DNA of 64,000 nt from Gemmatimonadales bacterium (lineage in GTDB: Bacteria; Gemmatimonadota; Gemmatimonadetes; Gemmatimonadales; GWC2-71-9), in assembly GCA_019637315.1 (NCBI GenBank), contig JAHBVU010000001.1, forward strand, positions 248,001-312,000, in the 5' to 3' direction. Below the pieces are notes generated by a model, which saw only the letters and a program-made list of their open reading frames with translations, had not been told where the DNA came from and did not search any database. The translations under genes and the position numbers were made by a program. Position 1 is the stretch's first letter. Each line of letters begins with the position of its first letter. Of this stretch, positions 26,631 through 35,760 are shown piece after piece.

Positions 26631-28022
26631 ATGGGTTTCATCAGGGTGGTGGCACTCGGTTTCCTGGCGGGTGCGACAGCATGTGCTGGCAGTGGCAACG
26701 GTGGGAGTGGTGGTGCCCGGGGTAGTGCGCATGCTGCCCTGGTGGCCCGGATCGACTCGATCATCGAGGGGCCGATCAAGTCTGGCAAGGTGGTCGGCGC
26801 ATCCGTGGCGGTGGTGAAGGGCCGAGACACGATCGTCGCCAAGGCGTACGGATTGGCCAACCTCGAGCTCAACGTGCCGACGCCGCCCAACGCGATCTAC
26901 GAAATTGGCTCGGTCACCAAGCAGTTTACCGGCGCGGCTATCCTGCAGCTGGTCGAGCAAGGCAAGCTCAGCCTCGATGACGACATCAAGAAGTATCTGC
27001 CGACGTATAACACGCAGGGGCGCAAGATCGTCGTTCGGCAGCTGCTCGACCACACGTCCGGCATCAAAGGGTACACCGAGATTCCGGAGTTCCGGCAGTT
27101 CGGGGCTTACCGCCTGTCGCCGGATACGCTGGTCAATCTCTTCGCCAAGAAGCCCTTCGACTTCGAGCCCGGTGAAGAGGAGATCTACAACAACTCCGGG
27201 TTCTACCTGGCCGGCCTGATCATCGAGAAGGTGAGCGGTCAGTCCTACGAGGACTATGTCCAGAAGAATCTCTTCGATCGGGCCGGGATGACTCACTCGC
27301 ACTATTGCAGCGAGTCCAAGGTCTACCAGAACAAGGTTTCCGGTTACGACAGTGACTCGGCCGGCCCGGTGCTCAAGGGGCCGCTGAGCCATATCTGGCC
27401 CTATGCCGCCGGCTCGCTTTGCGCGTCGGCGCTGGACCTGGTACGCTGGAACGAAGCGCTCCACCGCGAAGGGAAGATTCTCGGGCCGGCGGCCTATCAG
27501 GCGTTCATCACGCCGAGCAAGCTGAACGACGGTACTACGATCCGCTACGCCATGGGGATTGCAACTTACGACCGTCTGGGGCGTCGGGCACTCCATCACG
27601 GGGGTGGGATCAACGGGTTCCTGTCACAGAACAGCTACTTTCCGGATGACTCTCTGAGCGTTGTCGTCCTGTTCAATACTGCGGGGCCGGGCAGTCCGGA
27701 CGCTGCGGCGCAAGCGATCGCGGAGGCGGTGCTGGGTACGCCGCCGTCGGCGGCTAAGGCCATTGACGGCGATGTGAGCCGCTTTGCCGGGACCTATGCG
27801 GGCCGCGGTCGCGGCCGCCCGATGGAACTCACGGTCGCGGTCGACGGCGGCAACGTGACAGTTCGGTTCCCCGGCGCCGATTCCGCCGAAACGCTGACCT
27901 ATCTCGGCGACAACGTGTTCCTGCGGGATGAGACCCGCCTGATCTTCCAGGATCAGGGTGGCAAGATCGCCAAGGTCCGGCTCGATGCCGGGTATGCCAA
28001 CAACGTCCTGACGCGGAAGTAG
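26631..28022 (+). CDS. Serine beta-lactamase-like hydrolase (class C / PBP4* type), lipoprotein
   Basis: A 463-residue protein with a lipobox (LAGATACAG) and a Gly/Ser linker. The penicillin-binding fold has the SVTK catalytic tetrad (Ser at about 94, Lys 97), the YNNSG motif (Tyr near 187) and a HHGGGINGF segment in place of KTG. A C-terminal beta domain (about 385-463, ending FQDQGGKIAKVRL) resembles the lipocalin-like tail of secreted esterase or D-peptidase members. It may act on D-amino-acid peptides or esters rather than on beta-lactams. A strong terminator follows. Confidence 0.9.
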   Translation: MGFIRVVALGFLAGATACAGSGNGGSGGARGSAHAALVARIDSIIEGPIKSGKVVGASVAVVKGRDTIVAKAYGLANLELNVPTPPNAIYEIGSVTKQFTGAAILQLVEQGKLSLDDDIKKYLPTYNTQGRKIVVRQLLDHTSGIKGYTEIPEFRQFGAYRLSPDTLVNLFAKKPFDFEPGEEEIYNNSGFYLAGLIIEKVSGQSYEDYVQKNLFDRAGMTHSHYCSESKVYQNKVSGYDSDSAGPVLKGPLSHIWPYAAGSLCASALDLVRWNEALHREGKILGPAAYQAFITPSKLNDGTTIRYAMGIATYDRLGRRALHHGGGINGFLSQNSYFPDDSLSVVVLFNTAGPGSPDAAAQAIAEAVLGTPPSAAKAIDGDVSRFAGTYAGRGRGRPMELTVAVDGGNVTVRFPGADSAETLTYLGDNVFLRDETRLIFQDQGGKIAKVRLDAGYANNVLTRK

Positions 28023-28038
28023 TCACAGACGGACGCAG

Positions 28039-28072
28039 CCGGCCGGGCCTCAGTCTTCTGGGGTCCGGCCGG
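28039..28072 (+). terminator. Terminator hairpin between serine hydrolase and MoxR operon
   Basis: CCGGCCGG (28039-28046) pairs with CCGGCCGG (28065-28072), and the stem extends inward through further GC and GU pairs to about 12 pairs, followed by TCGTGTTT. It isolates the operon that begins at 28210 from upstream transcription. Confidence 0.6.
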
Positions 28073-28113
28073 TCGTGTTTCGCACCCCCGGGTCGACCGG
28101 CCGGATCGGAAAC

Positions 28114-28143
28114 TTTACCAGGAGGCCAGGCGTCGATTATAGA
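28114..28143 (+). promoter_or_regulatory. Possible promoter of the MoxR/VWA operon
   Basis: TTTACC (28114-28119) and TATAGA (28138-28143) with an 18-base spacer, each 4/6 to the sigma-70 consensus, lie after the terminator and about 65 bases before the GTG of the first operon gene. This is the only AT-rich part of the gap. The match is weak. Confidence 0.3.
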
Positions 28144-28209
28144 TAGATATGTCGGTCGACCTCCCGACCTCTCCCGGGTCGGTGAGCGGAGCGCCGCGAG
28201 GATCATTCG

Positions 28210-30501
28210 GTGGCCTGGTCCCCTCTGTCGGTGCCCGAGCTGCTCGTCAAATACCCTGCTCGGGTCTTCGAGCAGGGGATCCTGGTGTGGCAGCATGCCG
28301 GGTGGCTCCGGATCCTGGCTCCTGTCACGCTGTTGTTGATTGCTTTCACGATTGCGGGGTACCTCAAGGCCGGGCGGGTTGGTCGGCTCGATCGGATCAT
28401 CCTGGCCACGGTGCGCAGCCTGGGGCTGCTTCTGGTGGCGCTCTGCTTGCTTCGTCCTGCCCTGCTGGTGTCGACCTCGCTTCCTCAGCAGAACATTCTC
28501 GGTATCGTCCTCGACGATTCGAAGAGCATGCAGATTCGGGATGTCGACGCCGGGACCAGACTCGAGCTGGTCCGGCAGCTCTTTGGCGACACCGAAGGTT
28601 CGCTGGTGCCGAGGCTTGCGGAGCGGTTCGCACTCCGGTTCTACCGCTTTTCCGAGACGCTCGAACGAATCGATGGCCCCTCCGCGCTGCGGGGCACCGG
28701 CAGTCGGACCGACCTGGCGACGGCACTCGGTGATGCCCGCCGGGACTTCGCCGGAGCGCCGCTAGCCGGGCTGATCGTTGCGACGGATGGCGCCGACAAC
28801 GCCGGACAGGCCATCAGTGATGCCCTGCTTGGCTTGCAGGCCGCGAAGATACCGGTCTACACCGTGGGTGTCGGGTCCGAGCGCTTCGCGCGCGATGTTG
28901 CCATTGACCGGATCGAGTTGCCGCACTCAACCCTCAAGGGTGCCGTGCTGGTGGGCTCCGTCTCGCTTCGCGCTCGCGGCGTGGCGGGAACGACGCTGGC
29001 GCTGGTGGTCGAGGACGGCAACAAGATCGTCGCCAATCAGGAGGTCGTGGTTCCCCGGGGGGCTGACGTTCTGACGGTGCCGATCCGCGTGCCGCCGCTC
29101 GAGGCGGGGGTGCGTGATATCCGTGTCTCGGTGCGTCCCGTCGACGGGGAAGTCCTGGCCCAGAACAACAGTCAGAACGCCAGGGTTGAAGTCCGCGATC
29201 GGCGAGAGAAGATTCTCTATGTCGAAGGCGGCATTCGCCCCGAATTTGCCTTCCTTCGCCGTGCGGCACAGAGCGACAGCAATTTGCAGGTGGTCGGCTT
29301 GCAGCGTACCGCCAAGGACAAGTACCTCCGGCTCGGTGTCGATGACAGTCTCGAGCTCATCAGCGGGTTCCCGACGACCCGGGCCGAGCTGTTCCGCTAT
29401 CGAGCGCTGATCCTGGGGAGCATCGAGGCTGCCTCGTTCACTGCCGACCAGCTGCGCATGATCGGCGAGTACGTCAGCGATCGCGGTGGCAGCCTGCTGG
29501 CGCTTGGTGGGCGTGCTGCGCTGGGCGAAGGGGCGTTCGAAGGCACTGCTCTGGCGGATGCCCTTCCCGTGACCTTCGTGAACCGAACAGCCGATTCGGC
29601 TGAGATCCCGATCGAGTTGCAGGTTCGACCGACCCCGGCCGGCTTCAGTAACGCGGCGCTCCTGCTGGCCGAGGACCCCGATGCGAATCGGACCCGGTGG
29701 GATTCGCTGCCTGCGCTGACCAGTGTGAATCGGACCACGGGTCTCAAGCCGGGTGCAACGGCGCTGCTCGACGGTCGGTCCGCCAACGGCGAAACCGTTC
29801 CGGTGCTGGCCTGGCATCGGTATGGTCGTGGGCGTGCCTTGGCCTTTCCGATTCAGGACAGCTGGCTCTGGCAGATGCACGCCTCGATTCCGGTCGAGGA
29901 TCAGACCCATGAAACACTCTGGCGGCAGCTGCTGCGCTGGATGCTGGAGGAGGTTCCCGACCGGACCGACCTCGCGATTGCTCCGAACTATCCTGCTCCT
30001 GGTGAGCGGACGACCATCCAGCTCGAGTTGACTGACTCTGCCTTCCGTCGTGTCAACGACGCCCAGGTGGAGGTTGAGGTCGTCGGGCCCGATGGCACGA
30101 CCCGGCAGGTTCCGCTGGAGTGGACCCTGGGACGGGATGGCCAGTACGCCGGCACCTTCGTTCCGACCGAGGAGGGGGAACATCTCCTGAGCGGTCAGGC
30201 CGTCATCGGCAGCGACACGGTTCGTCTGACGCCGACTTCACTCGGCGTGGCAGATCGCGGCGCGGATTTCGTCAATGCAGAGATGCGCAGCGTGCTGCTG
30301 CAGCGGGTGGCGCGTGAGACGGGCGGACGGTTCTACACGCAAGCGACCGTCGCCTCGCTTCCGGATGACGTGGTATTTACCGAGAGCGGTGTCACGATAC
30401 GTGAGGCCTTGGATCTCTGGGACATGCCGATCGTGCTGATCGGGCTGCTGGGTCTGCTCGGCTTCGAATGGGTTTACCGCCGGTATCGGGGGCTGATATG
30501 A
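28210..30501 (+). CDS. VWA-domain membrane protein, first gene of MoxR operon
   Basis: A GTG start with GAGGA eight bases upstream gives 763 residues. Two membrane spans (about 33-52 and 67-86) are followed by a von Willebrand A domain: ILGIVLDDSKSM gives the MIDAS DxSxS-like motif near 98-107 and LIVATDGADN the conserved TDG. Ig-like/CARDB-like beta regions follow. A class-I-glutaminase-like region (about 335-570) contains LILGSIEAASFTADQLRMIGEYVSDRGGSLLALGG, and one C-terminal span (about 738-757) ends the protein. Such proteins occur beside MoxR ATPases and are thought to be periplasmic or membrane clients or adapters. Its stop overlaps the next start by four bases. Confidence 0.87.
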   Translation: MAWSPLSVPELLVKYPARVFEQGILVWQHAGWLRILAPVTLLLIAFTIAGYLKAGRVGRLDRIILATVRSLGLLLVALCLLRPALLVSTSLPQQNILGIVLDDSKSMQIRDVDAGTRLELVRQLFGDTEGSLVPRLAERFALRFYRFSETLERIDGPSALRGTGSRTDLATALGDARRDFAGAPLAGLIVATDGADNAGQAISDALLGLQAAKIPVYTVGVGSERFARDVAIDRIELPHSTLKGAVLVGSVSLRARGVAGTTLALVVEDGNKIVANQEVVVPRGADVLTVPIRVPPLEAGVRDIRVSVRPVDGEVLAQNNSQNARVEVRDRREKILYVEGGIRPEFAFLRRAAQSDSNLQVVGLQRTAKDKYLRLGVDDSLELISGFPTTRAELFRYRALILGSIEAASFTADQLRMIGEYVSDRGGSLLALGGRAALGEGAFEGTALADALPVTFVNRTADSAEIPIELQVRPTPAGFSNAALLLAEDPDANRTRWDSLPALTSVNRTTGLKPGATALLDGRSANGETVPVLAWHRYGRGRALAFPIQDSWLWQMHASIPVEDQTHETLWRQLLRWMLEEVPDRTDLAIAPNYPAPGERTTIQLELTDSAFRRVNDAQVEVEVVGPDGTTRQVPLEWTLGRDGQYAGTFVPTEEGEHLLSGQAVIGSDTVRLTPTSLGVADRGADFVNAEMRSVLLQRVARETGGRFYTQATVASLPDDVVFTESGVTIREALDLWDMPIVLIGLLGLLGFEWVYRRYRGLI

Positions 30502-31460
30502 CGCAACTGATGCTGGCCCTGCTGCTCGGAACGGTTCAGCCCTCAGGCGAGGTGACCCAGCTCCTGGTGGTGACCGGCTTATCGGGTGAGCCGTCGTATG
30601 CCGCCATGCTGACCTCGCTCGGCCGCAGCATGGTTGCCGCAGCCAGGGAGCGGTGGGGCCTGGCCGATTCCAACATCATCTACCTGGCGGAACAGCATGC
30701 CCCCGCAGCCGGCACGACGGGCCGCTCCGATCGAGATGGCGTGATCGCGGCCGTATCCCGGCTGGCCGCTTCTGGCGGTGGGAACGGTGTCGTTGTCGTG
30801 CTGCTCGCCGGGCATGGCAGTGAGCAAGCCGGGGTCGCGCAGCTCAACTTGCCCGGACCGGACCTCACGGCACCGGATCTGGCGCTCGCGCTCCAGGCCT
30901 TTGGGCGCCGACGCGTGGTGGTCGTCAACGCGGCCAGTGCCAGTGGGGGGTTCCTCGGGCCGCTGGCGTCGCCTTCGCGAATCGTCATCACGGCAACGAA
31001 AACGGGCACCGAGCGCAACGCGACCCGGTTCGGCGAGTTCTTCGTCAAAGCGCTGACCAGTGACGAGGCGGACGCCGACAAGAACGGCCGGATTTCGCTG
31101 GCCGAAGCATACAGGTATGCCCGCCAGGAGGTGATCCGGTCGTACCAGTCGGCCCGCAGGTTGCTGACCGAGCATTCCCAGATCGACGACAATGGCAGCG
31201 GCACCGGCAGCGCCGAGCTTGCCGGCGCCGGTGGACGAGCTGCTGCGATCAGCGTGCCCCTCAAGGTCGAAGAACAGAGTACCGATCCGCGGGTAGCTCA
31301 GCTGCTGGCAGAGCGACGGCGGCTCGAGGCCGCCATCGCCGAGTTGCGCGGTCGAAAGGCGGCAACGGACTCGGTGGCATACGAACGAGAGCTCGAGCGG
31401 CTGGTCGTCGCCCTGGCGGAGACGAATCAGAGGATCCGTGCCGTACGGGGGTCCCCATGA
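30498..31460 (+). CDS. Caspase/legumain-like (C13/CD clan) protein with Ser in place of the catalytic Cys
   Basis: The ATG at 30498 overlaps the upstream stop, giving 320 residues with a short signal peptide. The alpha/beta core shows VVVVLLAGHGSEQ with the catalytic-type His at 106. The strand that should end in the nucleophile, VVVVNAASASGG, aligns with the family's ACxSG block, but Cys is replaced by Ser at 147. A perfect EF-hand loop (DADKNGRISLAE, 192-203) and an IDDNGSGTGS segment follow, as in secreted bacterial C13-like proteins. The C-terminal 60 residues form a basic coiled coil. It is probably a pseudoprotease or a Ser variant. It sits inside the MoxR operon, overlapped on both sides. 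Confidence 0.78.
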   Translation: MTQLMLALLLGTVQPSGEVTQLLVVTGLSGEPSYAAMLTSLGRSMVAAARERWGLADSNIIYLAEQHAPAAGTTGRSDRDGVIAAVSRLAASGGGNGVVVVLLAGHGSEQAGVAQLNLPGPDLTAPDLALALQAFGRRRVVVVNAASASGGFLGPLASPSRIVITATKTGTERNATRFGEFFVKALTSDEADADKNGRISLAEAYRYARQEVIRSYQSARRLLTEHSQIDDNGSGTGSAELAGAGGRAAAISVPLKVEEQSTDPRVAQLLAERRRLEAAIAELRGRKAATDSVAYERELERLVVALAETNQRIRAVRGSP

Positions 31461-33937
31461 TGGCGGTGCGTGGTCTTCGAATCGTCACCGGCATGATCGT
31501 GCTGGCGCTGGCCGTCACGACCTGCGCCGGCGACCGGAATCCGGCTCAGCGCTCCCCGCGCTGGCTGCTCGACCGAGGCGACGCCGAGGCGGCGATACAG
31601 CAGGCGGCTGGTACGCCGGGGGGGCAGCTGTGGATGGCAGAGGCGATGGCGCTCCGAGGGCGCCTGGTCGAGGCAGACCGGCACTTTGCCGAGGTCGCCG
31701 CGGCGGGCGGACCGAATGCAGCCCTGGCCGCGGCGCGGCGCGCAGAGGTGACGGCCCGGCGTGGCGACCGCAAAGAAGCGCTGCGCCAAGCCGATCGCCT
31801 TGCCACCACCCTCGAGCGCCGACCGGATCTGATGCCGGCCGACTGGTTGGCGCTGGGGCTGGCGTATCAGTTGCTGGGCAGCGAGCAGCCTGCGCAGTTC
31901 CGCGATGCCCTGACGGCGTTCGATCGCGCCATTGCGGCCGACTCGACACTGCTCGAAGCGCAGCTCAGACTTGGAGATCTCTTCCTCGACAAGTACAACG
32001 TTCCGGATGCGCGACGCAGCTACCAGCAGGTGCTGACTCGCGACCCGGACAACCCCCGTGCGCAGCTTGGCCTGGCGTTGGCCGGGCAGCTGGACGGCAG
32101 CCCGGGGAGCGGTGCGATGTTCGAAGGGGCGGTGCGGAGTGGCCCTGGCCTTGCCCTCACTCATGCTGCGCTTGCTCGCCTCGATCTCGATGCGGAATCG
32201 TTCGACTCTGCCCTAGTCCGTGCCGATCGCGCCATTGCGCTCGATTCTGCCGAGCAGCTCGGCTGGGCCGTGCGGGCCGCTGTCCAACTCGTTCGCGACG
32301 ACTCCGCCGGGTTTGCCGCAACGGAGGCGCGGTTGCGGTCACGCCAGGCCGCGCCGTCCGACTTCTATGCGCAGGCGGGTGAGGCCCTCGCGCGGCAGCG
32401 TCGCTATCGTGAGGCGGCCGACCTGGCGCGAAGGGGAGTGGCGCTCGACCCCGATCACCCGGCCGCGCTGACTACCCTCGGTACCAACGAGCTCCGGCTC
32501 GGCAGGATAGATACAGCCAGAGTGCACCTCGAGCGCGCGTTCCGCCGCGATCCGTATCACCTGTGGAACAAGAACACGCTGGATCTGCTGGACCGACTCG
32601 CAAACTTTCGCACGATTGGCTCGAATCGGATCCAGATCGTTGCACCTCCGGACGAGGCGGACCTGCTGGCGCTGTACCTCGTACCGCTGCTCGAGGCGGG
32701 GTATGACTCGCTCGCTGCGCGGTATCGCTACCACCCGCCCACGCCGATTCGTCTCGAGCTGTACGGCAGTCACGCCGACTTCTCGGTGCGCACGGTCGGG
32801 ATCGCCGGGCTCGGGGCGCTCGGGGTGAGTTTCGGCTCGGTGCTGGCCATGGATGCCCCTTCTGCACGCGACCCGGGCGACTTCAACTGGGCCTCGACCG
32901 CGTGGCATGAACTGGCGCACGCCTTTACCCTCGGAGCCACCGACCATCGGGTGCCCCGATGGTTGTCGGAAGGACTCTCTGTTCTGGAAGAGCGACGTGC
33001 CCGACCCGGCTGGGGAGCGCAGGCCAGCCCCGCGTACCTGGCGGCGCTGAAAGGCGGCCGGTTACGATCGGTGGGCACGCTGAATGATGGCTTCGTCCGG
33101 CCGCGGTACCCGGCTGAGATCGGGCTCTCGTACTATCACGCCTCGCTGTTGTGCGAGTACTTGGAGGCAACCTACGGGTTCGATGCCATTCTCGGTTTGC
33201 TCGACGGCTATCGGCGTGGCGTACCGACGGACGACGCGATTCGCGGGGCCACCGGAGTCTCGGTCGCGGAGGTCGACTCGCGCTTCAACGACTGGCTGGC
33301 ACAACGGTTTGCAACACCACTCAAGAGTGTCGCAGCGGTGCGCGATTCGGTCGCTGTTCCGGGAGAACTCGAGGCGCTGGTGGCGAGCGGCATCCGCCTT
33401 CGCGCCGCGGGTCAGCTCGACGAGGCTGTTTCCACCCTGGAGCGGGCCGATCGCATCTTTCCGGATATGGGTGTGGAGGATGGTCCCGCTTGGCATCTCG
33501 CCGAGATCCACCGCATGCGTGGCGACACCGCGCGTGCCATTGAGTACTTGAGTCGGGTAACCCGGTTCAACGACAGCCACTATGAGGCCAATCGTCGCGA
33601 GGCTGAGTTACGGGCTGGCCGAGGCGATGCGGCGGGGGCCCTTGCCGCACTCGAACGGGCTATTTACATCCACCCGTACGACCAGGCCCTTCACAGGCAA
33701 GCGGCTGAGCTCGCCGCTGCAGCCAAGGATCATGCGCGCGAGGTCCGGCAGCGGCGGGCTGTGGTTGCCCTGATGCCGACGGATCGGGCGGGCGCGTACT
33801 ACGCCCTCGCCCTCGCCTATCGCAACGCGGGTGACAACGTCTCGGCGCGTCGCGAGGTACTCCGAGCCCTCGAAGAGGCGCCGTCATACGAACCGGCGCA
33901 GCAGCTCCTGCTCGAGCTGCGAGGTGGGGCGCGATGA
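31457..33937 (+). CDS. TPR-repeat lipoprotein with MA-type metallopeptidase domain
   Basis: An 826-residue protein with a signal and probable lipidation at Cys about 23 (LAVTTCAGD). Residues 35-380 are a solenoid of TPR-like helices (for example ALTAFDRAIAADSTLLEAQLRLGDL). The middle domain (about 400-620) has HELAHAF at 484-490, the HExxH zinc site, then RWLSEGLSVLEERR with the third zinc ligand Glu, as in the peptidase MA/gluzincin family. More TPR units close the protein (about 640-826). It overlaps both neighbours by four bases. It is likely a periplasmic processing enzyme linked to the VWA/MoxR machine; substrate unknown. Confidence 0.9.
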   Translation: MMAVRGLRIVTGMIVLALAVTTCAGDRNPAQRSPRWLLDRGDAEAAIQQAAGTPGGQLWMAEAMALRGRLVEADRHFAEVAAAGGPNAALAAARRAEVTARRGDRKEALRQADRLATTLERRPDLMPADWLALGLAYQLLGSEQPAQFRDALTAFDRAIAADSTLLEAQLRLGDLFLDKYNVPDARRSYQQVLTRDPDNPRAQLGLALAGQLDGSPGSGAMFEGAVRSGPGLALTHAALARLDLDAESFDSALVRADRAIALDSAEQLGWAVRAAVQLVRDDSAGFAATEARLRSRQAAPSDFYAQAGEALARQRRYREAADLARRGVALDPDHPAALTTLGTNELRLGRIDTARVHLERAFRRDPYHLWNKNTLDLLDRLANFRTIGSNRIQIVAPPDEADLLALYLVPLLEAGYDSLAARYRYHPPTPIRLELYGSHADFSVRTVGIAGLGALGVSFGSVLAMDAPSARDPGDFNWASTAWHELAHAFTLGATDHRVPRWLSEGLSVLEERRARPGWGAQASPAYLAALKGGRLRSVGTLNDGFVRPRYPAEIGLSYYHASLLCEYLEATYGFDAILGLLDGYRRGVPTDDAIRGATGVSVAEVDSRFNDWLAQRFATPLKSVAAVRDSVAVPGELEALVASGIRLRAAGQLDEAVSTLERADRIFPDMGVEDGPAWHLAEIHRMRGDTARAIEYLSRVTRFNDSHYEANRREAELRAGRGDAAGALAALERAIYIHPYDQALHRQAAELAAAAKDHAREVRQRRAVVALMPTDRAGAYYALALAYRNAGDNVSARREVLRALEEAPSYEPAQQLLLELRGGAR

Positions 33938-34713
33938 GGCGAGTCTTACGCTGGCTCACCGGATTGGCCGCCGCGGCGCTGATCCTGGCCACGGCGGAAG
34001 CTCAGCGGCGGCGGGGAGGGGAGAGTGGTGCGTCGGAGTATCCGCCGAACGTGCCGTACGACGGCCGCTTCACCTTCGTGCGAATCCAGTACCAGCCTCG
34101 GGGTGGAGTCGGCGACTTCGGCTTCGGTCGAGGGGATCCGCGGTGGAATCACGACTATCCCCGTGCCGAGCGTCATTTCACCAGGATTCTTGCCGAACTG
34201 ACGACGGTGCGACCGCGGGTCGATGCGTCAAACATCATGACGCTCGATGATCCGGACCTGTTCAAGTTCCCGGTCGCCTATCTCTGTGAACCCGGCTTCT
34301 GGGTGCCAAACGATGCCGAGGTAGCGGCGCTCGGCGCGTACATCGCTAAAGGCGGGTTCTTGATCGTTGACGACTTTGCCGGGCGGCAGATCATCAACCT
34401 GCAGGAACAGCTTCGACGGGTGCTTCCCGAGGCCCGGATGCAGCCGATCCCGGTCGAGCATCCGGTCTTTGACTCGTTTTACCGGATTCGATCGTTCGAT
34501 CAATATGTCCACCCCTACCAGCAAGTCCAGACTGAGTTCCTTGGCATCTTCGAGGACAACGATCCCACCAAGCGCCTGATGGTGGCGATCAACTACAATG
34601 GTGACATCGCGGAGTACTGGGAGTACTCCGATACCGAGTGGTTCTCGGTCGACTTGTCGAACGAAGCGTACAAGCTCGGCATCAACTACATCGTCTATGC
34701 GCTCACCCGCTGA
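33934..34713 (+). CDS. DUF4159 secreted protein
   Basis: A 259-residue protein with a signal peptide (LTGLAAAALILATAEA). The mature protein shows FTFVRIQYQPR, DPRWNHDYPRAERHF, a LCEPGFWVPNDAEVAALGAYIAKGGFLIVDDF segment and MQPIPVEHPVFDSFYRI, the recognisable core of DUF4159, a GATase1-like fold. DUF4159 domains are often fused to BatA/VWA membrane proteins in other bacteria, so a stand-alone copy in this operon fits. The glutaminase-type catalytic Cys is absent, so a binding role is likely. Confidence 0.9.
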   Translation: MRRVLRWLTGLAAAALILATAEAQRRRGGESGASEYPPNVPYDGRFTFVRIQYQPRGGVGDFGFGRGDPRWNHDYPRAERHFTRILAELTTVRPRVDASNIMTLDDPDLFKFPVAYLCEPGFWVPNDAEVAALGAYIAKGGFLIVDDFAGRQIINLQEQLRRVLPEARMQPIPVEHPVFDSFYRIRSFDQYVHPYQQVQTEFLGIFEDNDPTKRLMVAINYNGDIAEYWEYSDTEWFSVDLSNEAYKLGINYIVYALTR

Positions 34714-34725
34714 TCGAGGTCCCGC

Positions 34726-35760
34726 GTGACTCTGACAACACCAACTATCGGATCGGATTCGGACGATCGCATCGTCGCGGATCGATTGCATGCCGCGGCG
34801 GGCCGGATCAGGACCGAGCTCGCCAAGCGAATCATCGGACAGGAGCCGGTCGTCGAGCAGTGCCTGATTGCGCTGCTGTCGGGCGGGAACTGCCTGCTGG
34901 TTGGCGTTCCCGGTCTGGCCAAGACCCTGCTGGTGCAGACGCTGGCTGAAGTGCTGGATCTGTCCTTTCAGCGGATTCAGTTCACGCCCGACCTGATGCC
35001 ATCGGATGTGACGGGAACAGACGTGATCCAGGACGACCCCGCTACCGGGCAGCGTCGACTCGTCTTCATGCGAGGACCCGTCTTTGCCAACGTCGTGCTG
35101 GCCGACGAGATCAACCGAACGCCGCCGAAAACTCAGGCGGCCCTGCTCGAGGCCATGCAGGAGCGGCGGGTGACTGTTCAGGGCAAGACCTATCCGCTCG
35201 ATCCACCCTTTCACGTCTTCGCAACTCAGAACCCCATCGAGCTCGAGGGAACCTATCCGCTGCCTGAGGCACAGCTCGATCGATTCCTCTTCGAGGTCGT
35301 GCTCGATCACCTGTCCGAGGCCGACGAGATCCGGGTCGCCCGACTGACCACCGGAGTCCAGGGCGGATCGCTCGATCGAGTCGTTTCGGGTGCGGATCTC
35401 GTCCGGTTCCAGCACCTGGTTCGTCGCGTTCCGGTTGCCGATCCGGTCGTCGACTACGCCGTACGTCTCGTGCGGATGAGTCGACCGGCCGATCCGGATG
35501 CGCCGGCCTTCGTTCGGCAGTGGGTTTCCTACGGAGCGAGTGTGCGTGCCGCACAGGCCCTGCTGCTCGGTGCGAAGTCGAAGGCCCTGCTCGACGGCCG
35601 CGCCCACGTCGGGTTCGAGGACATTCGTTTCCTGGCGCGTCCGGTGCTTCGGCATCGTCTCCTGCTCAACTTCCAGGCCCGGGCCGAGCGGGTCACGACA
35701 GACAGTGTCATCGAGCAACTCGTCGCGGCGGTGCCGGCACCGCGATCCGGGATGGCCTGA
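34726..35760 (+). CDS. MoxR-family AAA+ ATPase
   Basis: A GTG start gives 344 residues. Walker A is GVPGLAKT (60-67), Walker B is VLADEINRTPPKTQAALLEAMQERRVT (about 125-150), sensor 1 is FATQNPIELEGTYPLPEAQLDRF (Asn near 167), and the lid domain carries RAAQALLLGAKSKALLDGR near 275. This is the MRP-type MoxR that works as a chaperone with VWA proteins encoded beside it. Its stop overlaps the DUF58 start by one base. The operon encodes at least three VWA-fold proteins that could be partners. Confidence 0.97.
   Translation: MTLTTPTIGSDSDDRIVADRLHAAAGRIRTELAKRIIGQEPVVEQCLIALLSGGNCLLVGVPGLAKTLLVQTLAEVLDLSFQRIQFTPDLMPSDVTGTDVIQDDPATGQRRLVFMRGPVFANVVLADEINRTPPKTQAALLEAMQERRVTVQGKTYPLDPPFHVFATQNPIELEGTYPLPEAQLDRFLFEVVLDHLSEADEIRVARLTTGVQGGSLDRVVSGADLVRFQHLVRRVPVADPVVDYAVRLVRMSRPADPDAPAFVRQWVSYGASVRAAQALLLGAKSKALLDGRAHVGFEDIRFLARPVLRHRLLLNFQARAERVTTDSVIEQLVAAVPAPRSGMA

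Noticed and set aside
26100-27599. 499-codon minus-strand open frame
   Set aside because: It lies opposite the DinB-like and serine hydrolase genes and has no motif or ribosome-binding site.
34228-35718. 496-codon minus-strand open frame
   Set aside because: It lies opposite the DUF4159 and MoxR genes, whose Walker motifs are intact.
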